8,706 nucleotides of DNA from NCBI GenBank assembly GCA_022796315.1, contig JAAWIL010000078.1:1-8706 (forward strand), in the 5' to 3' direction. The notes beneath the pieces are model-generated. The model was not told the DNA's origin, did not search any database, and saw only the letters and a list, made by a program, of their open reading frames with translations. Origin of the DNA: Oscillibacter sp. (GTDB taxonomy: Bacteria > Bacillota > Clostridia > Oscillospirales > Oscillospiraceae). The position numbers were made by a program, and so were the translations under genes. Within the stretch, counting starts at the first letter, position 1; every line of letters starts with the position of its first letter. Below, piece after piece: positions 1 to 5,481 of the stretch.

Positions 1-93
1 GCAGGCATCCTGACGGATGGCAAGGATTTTTAACGCAGTCAGGGCGGATAATACGCCGCCAAGACATGCGCGGGGAGATTTTAAACAGGCTCT
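1..93. repeat. Partial structured repeat (MITE-like), left copy
   Basis: This is the distal part of a non-coding repeat. Its first 26 bases are identical to the last 26 bases of the window (8681-8706). Its outer end at 57-93 is an imperfect inverted copy of 8612-8648: 30 of 37 positions pair, and the outermost 13 pair perfectly (AGAGCCTGTTTAA against TTAAACAGGCTCT at 81-93). Joined through the shared 26 bases, the two pieces make an element of about 162 bp with terminal inverted repeats, internal short dyads (CATCC/GGATG at 6-19) and no convincing ORF. That fits a miniature inverted-repeat element or a palindromic intergenic repeat. No target-site duplication can be tested because each copy is cut by the window edge. 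Confidence 0.65.
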
Positions 94-110
94 AAGCGCC
101 GTTTCACGGC

Positions 111-165
111 CCCTGGGGCGCCTATGCGCCCCAGGGTTGAAAAGAAGCATTTGCTTCTTTTCAAC
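111..165. repeat. Two adjoining perfect hairpins
   Basis: Two perfect inverted repeats share base 136. The first has 11-bp arms at 111-121 and 126-136 around CTAT and is GC-rich (CCCTGGGGCGC). The second has 14-bp arms at 136-149 and 152-165 around TT (GTTGAAAAGAAGCA). Neither is followed by a clean T-run on either strand, so they are not textbook terminators. They begin 17 bases after the end of the 1-93 repeat and lie upstream of the merR promoter. They could be a second dispersed palindromic repeat, or the processed 3' end of a transcript entering from the left; the sequence does not decide. Confidence 0.6.
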
Positions 166-215
166 TGCGGTGACTATAAAATGCGTATTCGGACGCGCCC
201 CTTTTACGCGCCTTC

Positions 216-244
216 TTGAAAAGGCCGCCGCCCTGTGGTATAAT
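216..244 (+). promoter_or_regulatory. Promoter of the MerR-family gene
   Basis: TTGAAA at 216-221, a 17-base spacer and TATAAT at 239-244 form a near-consensus sigma-A promoter; TGG at 236-238 adds an extended -10. Transcription would start near 251, giving an untranslated leader of about 140 bases before the start codon at 392. The 17-base spacing differs from the stretched 19-base spacing of classical MerR-activated promoters, so this one should be active without an activator. Confidence 0.75.
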
Positions 245-264
245 GACCGCAAAGCGGCCATTAT
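240..264. promoter_or_regulatory. Dyad over -10 and start point, possible operator
   Basis: An inverted repeat with 11-base arms, one mismatch and an AAA centre lies at 240-250 and 254-264 (ATAATGACCGC against GCGGCCATTAT). It overlaps the last bases of the -10 element and the expected transcription start, where a bound repressor would block initiation. Autoregulation by the MerR-family protein encoded just downstream is the simplest reading. The alternative is a small hairpin at the 5' end of the transcript. Confidence 0.4.
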
Positions 265-391
265 GCTTCGATTCCATGCCCTTGCGCTCCCCGGCCGCGC
301 CGGGAACCGCGAACGATGGTATGCCGGAGTCTGACCGTTCAGGCCGCCCCCCGGCGGCGCGAGGCCGTCTACTACTTACGGAGGAGATGCC

Positions 392-1279
392 ATGGGGCAG
401 GGTTACAAATTTTCGATTCGGGAGGTCTCTGAAATCTGCTGTATCCCCAGCAAGACCTTGCGGTACTATGACGAGATCGGGCTGGTAGTGCCGGAGTTCC
501 GGAACGAGTCCAGCCGCTACCGCTACTACGGTAAGGAGCAGATCATCACCCTCTGCATCATCCGCAAGCTACGCAAGATGGGCTTTGATCTGAAATCCAT
601 TCAATGTATCATCACCGGGAATACGGCCAGCGACCTGGGCTGCCACGTTCAGACCAAGATGGAGCAGCTCCAGAAGGAGATCTGCGCCCTCCAGAAGAAT
701 TACTGCGCCCTGCAGTCCTTCCAGGAGCGTCTGAAAACCGGCGTGGATCTGCTGAGCATCAAGAATTCCCTGGATATTGACGACGTCTCCATTGAAGAGA
801 TCCGGCCCATTCAGCTCATCTGCACCCGCAGGACCATGACCACCTACGCCAACCAGGAGGTCTCCCTGGACCGCTGGGTAGAGCTGAGCAACCTCTGCGA
901 CGAGCTGGGACTCAAGAGCAACGGCTCCTATGTGGTCACCTATTACTCCAACCCCCTGGAGCAGTTCCTCTATACCGACACAGACATCGAGTTCGGCATT
1001 GAGGTAGAGGAGGTAGGCGCGTCCCGGGAGTACCGCACCTTCGGCGGCTTCACGGCGGCCACGGCCATCCACCTGGGGAATTACGCCGACATCATCCAGT
1101 CCCACGTGCGGCTGGTGCAGTGGATCAACCGGAACCACTACAAGATCACAGGGCCCGTGTCGGAGGAGTTCATCATCTCCCCCCTGGACATCAACAACGT
1201 CAACGAGCACGTCACCAAGATCATCATCCCCGTGGAAAAGCAGGCCCGGGGAAAGAAGGAGCCGGAGGAGACGGCGTAA
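392..1279 (+). CDS. MerR-family transcriptional regulator with GyrI-like effector domain
   Basis: This is a 295-residue one-component regulator. Residues 6-75 are a MerR winged helix-turn-helix with the hallmarks FSIREVSEICCIPSKTLRYYDEIGL, split here as FSIREVSEI (7-15) and KTLRYYDEIGL (21-31), then SRYRYY and an RKMGFDLKSI segment. Residues about 85-120 form the antiparallel coiled-coil dimer helix (EQLQKEICALQKNYCALQ). Residues about 132-283 match a GyrI-like/AraC effector-binding domain, with IHLGNY at 226-231, a WINRNHYKITGP stretch at 244-255 and glutamates 258-259 where this fold places a ligand-contacting acid. Such proteins (BmrR, Mta type) bind small, often lipophilic or cationic ligands. 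The start is fixed by GGAGGAG at 380-386, five bases upstream. It converges on the operons to its right. Control of the acyl-CoA operon is plausible but unproven; the ligand is unknown. Confidence 0.9.
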   Translation: MGQGYKFSIREVSEICCIPSKTLRYYDEIGLVVPEFRNESSRYRYYGKEQIITLCIIRKLRKMGFDLKSIQCIITGNTASDLGCHVQTKMEQLQKEICALQKNYCALQSFQERLKTGVDLLSIKNSLDIDDVSIEEIRPIQLICTRRTMTTYANQEVSLDRWVELSNLCDELGLKSNGSYVVTYYSNPLEQFLYTDTDIEFGIEVEEVGASREYRTFGGFTAATAIHLGNYADIIQSHVRLVQWINRNHYKITGPVSEEFIISPLDINNVNEHVTKIIIPVEKQARGKKEPEETA

Positions 1280-1295
1280 GCTCCCTTCGCCCGAA

Positions 1296-1336
1296 AAAAC
1301 CAGGGGACAAATGCGGAGCATTTGTCCCCTGGTTTT
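1296..1336. terminator. Bidirectional terminator between merR and the DUF2089 operon
   Basis: A perfect 19-bp stem (1296-1314 pairing with 1318-1336) has a three-base loop. The stem ends in A4/T4, and a run of six A at 1294-1299 supplies T6 on the minus strand. It starts 17 bases after the merR stop codon and lies 40 bases past the end of the leftward operon, so it can stop both convergent transcripts. Confidence 0.9.
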
Positions 1337-1375
1337 CCCAAAGGTTTTTACATGATTGGGGGAATTCCCCGCTTG

Positions 1376-1663
1376 TTACATGTCCTTCGCCTTCATCTTG
1401 TTTTCTTCTGCCTGCTGTAATTTCTTGTATTGCTCCCTGCCCGTTCCCCAGTCTCCAAAAAACAGCGTATTCGCGATTACAAAGGGAAACGCATTCCTGA
1501 TGGTAAACGGGATCTTGCCGCTTGCAAAAAGGAAGATGGTTCCCATCAGAATCAGCAGGGGAATGATCCCGCCCCAAAGTGGGTTTTTGCATTTTGTACA
1601 CAGAATGTGCTCCGCGATCAAAAGCACACCGGCAACGGCAAAGCCCAGCGCCAAATCCACCAT
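1376..1663 (-). CDS. Small membrane protein, paralogue of its upstream neighbour
   Basis: This 95-residue protein has about three predicted membrane segments (roughly residues 3-22, 29-48 and 54-70) and a charged C-terminal tail, probably cytoplasmic. It resembles the product of the gene just upstream (1680-1955): both have a glutamate at residue 18 followed by LC(A)TK, a WGG/LGG turn before the second segment, an (A)KI(P/H)F stretch before the third, and an M(K/R)AKDM C-terminus. This points to tandem duplication. The gap to the neighbour is 16 bases and GGGGAGGAG precedes the start, so it is the last gene of a three-gene operon headed by a DUF2089 regulator. I recognise no enzymatic motif. 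A membrane partner or sensor for the regulator is possible, but function is unknown. Confidence 0.75.
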   Translation of the reverse strand: MVDLALGFAVAGVLLIAEHILCTKCKNPLWGGIIPLLILMGTIFLFASGKIPFTIRNAFPFVIANTLFFGDWGTGREQYKKLQQAEENKMKAKDM

Positions 1664-1679
1664 CTGTGCTCCTCCCCTC

Positions 1680-1955
1680 TCAGTTCATGTCCTTTGCTCT
1701 CATGCGGTTCAGTTCCTTTTGTCTGTACGCATGCCGGCCCACAATCCAAAGTACAATCGTGACCGCAAAGAAAACCGCATAGGCAATCGTGAGCTGCGCC
1801 GGAAAATGGATTTTCGCGATTGCAAGCTGATAACCCAGCGCTCCCATGCCGGCCAGCGGAAGTGTGCCTCCTAAAAACCAAAATTTTGTTGCGCACAGCC
1901 GTTCATGCAGGAACAGCAGCGCGATTGCGGCGAGTACAATCATCCAGTGCTTCAT
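1680..1955 (-). CDS. Small membrane protein, second gene of the DUF2089 operon
   Basis: This 91-residue protein has about three predicted membrane segments (residues 3-17, 25-44 and 52-74) and a basic tail ending MRAKDMN. The frame is open back to an ATG at 1991, but the start at 1955 (MKHWMIV) is preferred: AGGAG lies nine bases upstream, and the upstream DUF2089 gene ends at 1960, leaving a four-base gap typical of translational coupling. A start at 1991 would put a charged, non-membrane leader inside the upstream gene. It is a paralogue of the protein at 1376-1663. No function is recognised. The arrangement of a small cytoplasmic DNA-binding protein with membrane partners suggests regulation tied to the envelope, which is inference only. 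Confidence 0.75.
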   Translation of the reverse strand: MKHWMIVLAAIALLFLHERLCATKFWFLGGTLPLAGMGALGYQLAIAKIHFPAQLTIAYAVFFAVTIVLWIVGRHAYRQKELNRMRAKDMN

Positions 1956-1959
1956 ACCA

Positions 1960-2256
1960 TCATTTCTCCTTTTCCCGCTTATATTTTTCAATAATCATTT
2001 TTGCGGTTTCCAAATCAATTCGCGCGTCAACCGCCAGCCCTTTAATAAACGCCGGGAACGGCTCCTCTTCTTTCTGGTCATTCAATTCGATTTTTTGAAT
2101 GAGCTTATCCAGCCGCAGCCGAACCGTGGGATAGGAGACCTCGTATAGTCTCGCAATCTCTTTCAAAGACCCGGATTTCAACACGAAATTTTTGAGAAAC
2201 GCCGCGTCCTCCTGCTCTAAAGCGAATATCCACGCCGGAATTTTGTCAATCTCCAT
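1960..2256 (-). CDS. DUF2089-family helix-turn-helix protein
   Basis: This 98-residue, charged, soluble protein matches the C-terminal part of the DUF2089 family. Residues about 27-56 (KSGSLKEIARLYEVSYPTVR, then a LDKLIQKI helix) form a helix-turn-helix; EVSYPTVR is the recognition-helix region typical of this family. Many DUF2089 proteins carry an N-terminal cysteine-rich zinc ribbon; this one lacks it and starts directly before the helical domain. A strong AAGGAGGG lies six bases before the ATG. It is the first gene of an operon with two small membrane proteins and has its own consensus promoter 37 bases upstream. It probably acts as a local transcription regulator; targets are unknown. Confidence 0.8.
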   Translation of the reverse strand: MEIDKIPAWIFALEQEDAAFLKNFVLKSGSLKEIARLYEVSYPTVRLRLDKLIQKIELNDQKEEEPFPAFIKGLAVDARIDLETAKMIIEKYKREKEK

Positions 2257-2292
2257 TTCAATCCCTCCTTGATATCGGTTTCAACAAAATTA

Positions 2293-2320
2293 AGTATACC
2301 ATAAATATTATCAAAGTCAA
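2293..2320 (-). promoter_or_regulatory. Promoter of the DUF2089 operon
   Basis: On the minus strand, TTGACT (2315-2320), a 16-base spacer and TATACT (2293-2298) form a strong sigma-A promoter. It sits in an AT-rich stretch that contrasts with the GC-rich DNA just to its right. Transcription should begin near 2286, leaving a leader of about 30 bases that contains little more than the ribosome binding site. Confidence 0.8.
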
Positions 2321-2532
2321 GAGAAAGTTCTGCTTAATTTATCTTTCACATCGGGATGGCTATGCCGCTTGGCGCCCCGGCGTTTTCTATGAGATACCCC
2401 CGGCAAGGCCCATGTTCCTTGCGGGCGTGTAAACGCGCAGACTTTCATTGCAGCAGGGGCCTTGAAACGGCCTGACGGCGGACCTCATGGACTGTTTGAG
2501 TTACTGGTCTGGTCAGTGGTTTTCTATATACA
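2321..2532. other. Gene-free stretch with no recognised element
   Basis: About 210 bases lie between the DUF2089 promoter and the next terminator. From 2350 to about 2500 the DNA is GC-rich with many short CC/GG dyads (for example GGCC at 2458-2461 and 2470-2473), unlike the AT-rich genes on either side. Short open frames exist but none combines a ribosome binding site with a credible length. It may be a decayed gene or dispersed repeat; I recognise no riboswitch or RNA gene. The smaller gap at 2562-2684 is likewise without a supported feature. Confidence 0.4.
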
Positions 2533-2561
2533 AAAAAGGACGCCCGCGGGGCGTCCTTTTT
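2533..2561. terminator. Bidirectional terminator downstream of the Xre gene
   Basis: A perfect 13-bp stem (2533-2545 pairing with 2549-2561, loop GCG) has a GC-rich core GGACGCCC and outer A5/T5, with a sixth A at 2532 giving T6 on the minus strand. It lies about 120 bases past the stop codon of the leftward Xre gene and should end that transcript before it reaches the DUF2089 promoter. Confidence 0.85.
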
Positions 2562-2684
2562 CCGTACAGCGCGGAGCAATCACGGCCGGCCGCGGAGGCG
2601 GTTTCCCGTTCTAACGCAGGGGGCGGCGCGTGGTTTGCCGTTGATGGAGAAACATGGCAGCAAATTTTGTCCTGTCCAGCTTCC

Positions 2685-2891
2685 CTAATCCTCAACGGTG
2701 AAAACTTCCTCGATGGAAACATGAAATACCTTCGCAATGTTCCATGCCAGCACTAAGGATGGATTGTATTTTCCCTTTTCCAGATTCCCTATGGTCTCTC
2801 TGCGGACTCCAACCAAATTTGCCAAATCTTCCTGCTTCATATCAAATCTCGCCCGATATTCTTTGATCCTGTTCTTAATCATTCTTTGCAT
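2685..2891 (-). CDS. Compact Xre-family transcriptional regulator
   Basis: This 68-residue protein consists almost only of an Xre/Cro-type helix-turn-helix. Residues about 19-60 read as QEDLANLVGVRRETIGNLEK, then GKYNPS, an LAWNIAKVF helix and VSIEEVF, the standard five-helix fold of the YozG-like small Xre regulators. The ATG at 2891 overlaps the end of the upstream DUF3796 gene by 17 bases; GGAG and AGGA stretches precede it. An in-frame ATG at 2882 would give a 65-residue form, also acceptable. Small Xre proteins of this type are commonly paired with DUF3796 or similar multi-pass membrane proteins in Firmicutes. It probably represses its own operon, possibly through the palindrome at 3263-3275. 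Confidence 0.85.
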   Translation of the reverse strand: MQRMIKNRIKEYRARFDMKQEDLANLVGVRRETIGNLEKGKYNPSLVLAWNIAKVFHVSIEEVFTVED

Positions 2892-3225
2892 AGATCCTCT
2901 CTCTCCTCTCTAAAACAGAGGCAGAACAGGCAAATACCGCGATCGAAACGCCAAACCCGACTGCTGTTCCCGCTGCCAAAGGGTTGCTGCTCATCTCAAA
3001 ATAGGACAAGGCCAGGGTAACCGCTGTCGTAATAAAAAGATTCGCCAGGAACGCCCATGAAGCGCTTTTTTTCATCGTATCAACAAACATTTCATCGGGA
3101 GTCACCCAAAAATACTCAAAAAACAGGACAAATGCGAAAAACGGCAGAAACAGGGGCTCGCTCTCAGCCAACCCCCACACACCCAGCAGAGAAACAAATC
3201 CAATGCAGCCATACCAATTTCTCAT
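2875..3225 (-). CDS. DUF3796-like multi-pass membrane protein
   Basis: This 116-residue protein has four likely membrane segments (about residues 4-20, 24-41, 55-76 and 83-104) and a short charged C-terminus. The pattern of an N-terminal GxxGFxSLLGxxGL helix, a PLFLPFFAFxLFFxYFW segment and a PDEMFxxxxKKSAxxAF stretch (43-59) is that of DUF3796 proteins, often encoded next to a small Xre regulator as here. AAGGAG lies eight bases before the ATG and a consensus promoter lies about 50 bases upstream. The 17-base overlap with the Xre gene implies coupled translation. The family function is not established; a membrane partner that modulates the regulator is a guess. Confidence 0.75.
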   Translation of the reverse strand: MRNWYGCIGFVSLLGVWGLAESEPLFLPFFAFVLFFEYFWVTPDEMFVDTMKKSASWAFLANLFITTAVTLALSYFEMSSNPLAAGTAVGFGVSIAVFACSASVLERRERIYAKND

Positions 3226-3262
3226 CCTTCATTCTCCTTTTTGTACATGGTGTATTTCGCTC

Positions 3263-3275
3263 TTTATATTATAAA
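3263..3275. promoter_or_regulatory. AT palindrome at the Xre operon start site, possible operator
   Basis: TTTATA-T-TATAAA is a perfect inverted repeat with a one-base centre. On the minus strand it begins at the edge of the -10 element (3274-3279) and spans the expected start point near 3267. Small Xre repressors usually bind such short palindromes, making this a candidate autoregulatory operator. AT-richness alone could produce it by chance. Confidence 0.4.
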
Positions 3276-3302
3276 TATACCACATCAAAAGGGCCGTGTC
3301 AA
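3274..3302 (-). promoter_or_regulatory. Promoter of the DUF3796-Xre operon
   Basis: On the minus strand, TTGACA (3297-3302), a 17-base spacer and TATATT (3274-3279) give a nearly perfect sigma-A promoter. Unrepressed, it should be very strong, which fits control by the Xre protein encoded in the same transcript. Confidence 0.85.
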
Positions 3303-3321
3303 CCGCCGCGCAGGAAAGAGG

Positions 3322-3357
3322 AAAAAATCCCCGCTGCCGTTTCCGGCAGCGGGGATT
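3322..3357 (-). terminator. Rho-independent terminator of the acyl-CoA operon
   Basis: A 14-bp GC-rich stem (3326-3339 pairing with 3344-3357, loop TTTC) is followed on the minus strand by six T (3322-3327, the first two of them inside the stem). It begins only five bases after the stop codon of the last gene at 3362, so it marks the 3' end of the six-gene operon. Confidence 0.92.
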
Positions 3358-3361
3358 GCAA

Positions 3362-3739
3362 TCAATAGGCCTCGTACACAAATTCCACCACGGTGGACAG
3401 CGGGGGGTCCTGCAGCACGTCGATGGAGCTGGGGAACGGCGGGTCCACGGGGACCTCAATGATCTTGAAGGAACGGACCTCGATGACGGCCTGCTTGCCC
3501 TCCGTCTTCTTGATCCGGCCGATGAACTCCATGTAGTCTCCGGCAAAGCAGGGGGTATACAGGCGTACCTTGTTCACGCCCACACAGTGTCCGCTGTTGC
3601 CGAAGGTCTTGGCCATCAGGCGGTTGCACACATCGTTGGCCAGGGTGATGCTCCGGGCGCCGTTGACGACGCCGCCGCCGTAAAAGACGTCACGGTCCGA
3701 CATTCTGTACCGGAAAGTTACAGTCTGCTGCTCATTCAT
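3362..3739 (-). CDS. Hotdog-fold protein of the beta-aminoacyl-CoA ammonia-lyase family, subunit A-like
   Basis: This 125-residue protein matches the Kal/Acl family (3-aminobutyryl-CoA and beta-alanyl-CoA ammonia lyases), small single-hotdog enzymes that reversibly remove ammonia from beta-aminoacyl-CoA. Residues 12-29 (RMSDRDVFYGGGVVNGAR) carry the family's N-terminal signature, and TPCFAGDYMEFIGRI (62-76) is its central strand motif. The acidic GDE-S/G-L stretch normally between them is replaced by FGNSGHCVGV (46-55), so a conserved acid appears lost. The neighbour at 3772-4230 keeps that stretch but has lost the N-terminal signature. As hotdog active sites form between subunits, the two may build one enzyme. 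AAGGAG lies eight bases before the ATG. It is the last gene of the operon, 32 bases after its neighbour. The substrate is inferred only. Confidence 0.75.
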   Translation of the reverse strand: MNEQQTVTFRYRMSDRDVFYGGGVVNGARSITLANDVCNRLMAKTFGNSGHCVGVNKVRLYTPCFAGDYMEFIGRIKKTEGKQAVIEVRSFKIIEVPVDPPFPSSIDVLQDPPLSTVVEFVYEAY

Positions 3740-3771
3740 AGCACATTCTCCTTTTCTAATTACTGATCCGC

Positions 3772-4230
3772 TTATTCCGGAAAATCGTCCAGATGACGCC
3801 AGGGATCAATCACTGTGCCGTCGGGCTGCTCGCCCCGCTGCAGGTGCTTCTTCACCACCAGGCGCACGTCGCCCTCGGTGCAGAGCACCGGCTCGTCGAA
3901 CCAGACCATGTCGCCGGGCTTGTAGTCGGCCTTGCCCTCCCGGAAGGCGGGGGTGGCCAGCTTGAAGACCTCGATGTGGCAGTCCCGAGAGGTATTGCCC
4001 ACGTTGGTCAGCGTGGCGTGGAACTCGATCATGTCGCCCACGAAGACGTCCTTATAGCACTTCACGCCGTGATAGCCCAGGCACAGCGACTCGTCGCCGT
4101 CCACCAGGATCATCTCCTCGGTCTCCACGTCGCCAATGAAGTCAAACTGGCGGCCGATGGGGATCAGACCATCCGGGTTCGCCCCGTCGGCCCAAGTCAT
4201 GTTATAGCTCAGTACGGACTTTTTTCTCAT
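3772..4230 (-). CDS. Hotdog-fold protein of the beta-aminoacyl-CoA ammonia-lyase family, subunit B-like
   Basis: This 152-residue protein has the central and C-terminal features of Kal/Acl-type ammonia lyases: GDESLCLGY at 45-53, the strand motif FVGDMIEFHATL (63-74), VGNTSRDCHIEVFKLAT (77-93), EPVLC (113-117) and a C-terminal VVKKHLQRG (125-133). The usual N-terminal Y/H-x-G-G-x-L/V-V-x-GAR signature is degenerate here (ANPDGLIPIGR, 17-27). Together with the complementary loss in the next gene this suggests a heteromeric lyase with this subunit giving the acidic residue. GGAGG lies about 12 bases before the ATG, a somewhat long spacing. The 54-base gap behind the CoA-transferase gene is the longest in the operon. 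A homomeric hydratase-like hotdog enzyme is the main alternative. Confidence 0.75.
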   Translation of the reverse strand: MRKKSVLSYNMTWADGANPDGLIPIGRQFDFIGDVETEEMILVDGDESLCLGYHGVKCYKDVFVGDMIEFHATLTNVGNTSRDCHIEVFKLATPAFREGKADYKPGDMVWFDEPVLCTEGDVRLVVKKHLQRGEQPDGTVIDPWRHLDDFPE

Positions 4231-4284
4231 GACAAAAATACACCTCCAATTAAAATAGGAAAGCCATGCTTGGGGGAAGGCGCT

Positions 4285-5466
4285 TTACATAACGCCCTTC
4301 TCCTTATATTCCTGGACCTGCGCCTCCGTAAGCCCAAAAATTTCCGCGTTGTGCTGCCCCAGCAGCGGGGAGGGGGTATCCACGGAGCCCGGCGTCTCGG
4401 AGAGCTTGATGACGCAGCCCTGGAAGTACTGATCTCCGGCGGTGGGGTGCTCGCAGTGGACCATCATCTCCCGGGCCTGGATGTGGGGATGCTCGATGGC
4501 CTCCTTCACGTTCAGCACGGGGCCGCAGGGGATGCCGGCCTCATCCATGAGGGCCTCAATCTCACCCTTGGTATAGTCCTTGCACCAATCCCGGATCGTG
4601 TTCTGGAGATCGGGAATATAGTTGTTGCAGCGGTCCTCGTTGGTGGTGAACCGGGGGTCCTCCAGCAGCTCCTCGTGGCGGATGGTCTGGCAGAAGGTCT
4701 TAAACAGCTTGTCGTTGCCGACGCCCAGGGCCACAAAGCCGTCCTTGCACTTGTAGACGTCGAAGGGGGAGATGGAGGGGTCCACGTTGCCGTTGCGCTC
4801 GGGGATGTAGCCGCCGATGGTGTACTTCACCAGGGAGTTCTCCAGCAGGCTGAAGATCGTGTCGAACATGGCCACGTCCACCTGCTGGCCCTCGCCGGTG
4901 ACATCCCGGTGATGGAGCGCCAGCAGCACGCCCACGGTCAGGTAGATGCCCGCCACGTGGTCCGCCACGGAGGGGCCCACCTTCACGGGGTCCGTGTCCG
5001 TGAAGCCGGTGAGGTTCACCATGCCGCCCATGGCCTGGGCCACGATGTCGTAGCAGGGCCGGTGGGTGATGGGGCCGTACTGGCCGAAGCCGGAGCCGGA
5101 GGCGTAGATGATCGTCGGGTTGATCTTGCGGACGGTCTCATAGTCGATCTTCAGCTTCTTGGTGACGCCGCCCCGGTAGTTCTCCACCAGGATGTCCGCG
5201 TCCTTCACCAGATCGTAGAAGAGCTGGAGACCCTCCGGGCTCTTGAGGTTCAGAGTGGCGCCCTTCTTGTTGCGGTTGACGTAGTTGTAGAAGCCGCTCT
5301 CGCCGCTCTTTTCATCAATCGGGCCCCAGGAGCGGCACTGCTCGCCGCTGACAGGCTCGATTTTCAGCACCGTGGCGCCGTAATCCGCCAGCATCATGGT
5401 GCAGAAGGGACCGTTCAACGCGGTCGTCAGGTCTACTACCTTCAGACCTTCCAAAGGCTTTTTCAT
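4285..5466 (-). CDS. Family III CoA-transferase (CaiB/BaiF type)
   Basis: This 393-residue cytoplasmic enzyme moves CoA between carboxylic acids. It has the N-terminal LEGLKVVDLTTALNGPFCTMMLADYGATVLKIEP block (5-38, in shorter parts LEGLKVVDL and LADYGATVLKIEP), NRNKKGATLNL (64-74), ENYRGG (95-100), YDIVAQAMGG (139-148), and VADHVAGIY (167-175), whose Asp169 sits where the catalytic aspartate of formyl-CoA transferase lies. GxGQQVDVAMFD (191-202) and AGIPCGPV in the C-terminal part complete the family pattern, at full length. The ATG at 5466 is preferred over the in-frame GTG at 5481, which directly abuts the etfA stop codon; GAGGG precedes the ATG by eight bases. It is the only CoA-activating enzyme in the operon, so the pathway probably recycles CoA from its own product. 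The same family includes CaiB (carnitine) and FldA (aromatic acids), so the substrate is open. Confidence 0.93.
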   Translation of the reverse strand: MKKPLEGLKVVDLTTALNGPFCTMMLADYGATVLKIEPVSGEQCRSWGPIDEKSGESGFYNYVNRNKKGATLNLKSPEGLQLFYDLVKDADILVENYRGGVTKKLKIDYETVRKINPTIIYASGSGFGQYGPITHRPCYDIVAQAMGGMVNLTGFTDTDPVKVGPSVADHVAGIYLTVGVLLALHHRDVTGEGQQVDVAMFDTIFSLLENSLVKYTIGGYIPERNGNVDPSISPFDVYKCKDGFVALGVGNDKLFKTFCQTIRHEELLEDPRFTTNEDRCNNYIPDLQNTIRDWCKDYTKGEIEALMDEAGIPCGPVLNVKEAIEHPHIQAREMMVHCEHPTAGDQYFQGCVIKLSETPGSVDTPSPLLGQHNAEIFGLTEAQVQEYKEKGVM

Positions 5467-5481
5467 ATCCTGTTCCCTCAC

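Noticed and set aside
152..180. Possible second promoter (TTGCTT, 18 bases, TATAAA)
   Set aside because: Its -35 is weak and lies inside a perfect hairpin arm; the element at 216-244 is much better placed and closer to consensus.
17..334. Plus-strand ORF of 105 codons at the left end
   Set aside because: It runs through the structured repeat, both hairpins and the merR promoter, and has no recognisable domain.
569..1321. Minus-strand ORF of 250 codons
   Set aside because: It is antisense to the clear MerR-family gene and its protein is a compositionally biased shadow.
2487..2756. Plus-strand ORF of 89 codons
   Set aside because: It reads straight through the perfect terminator hairpin at 2533-2561 and opposite the end of the Xre gene; no ribosome binding site is evident.
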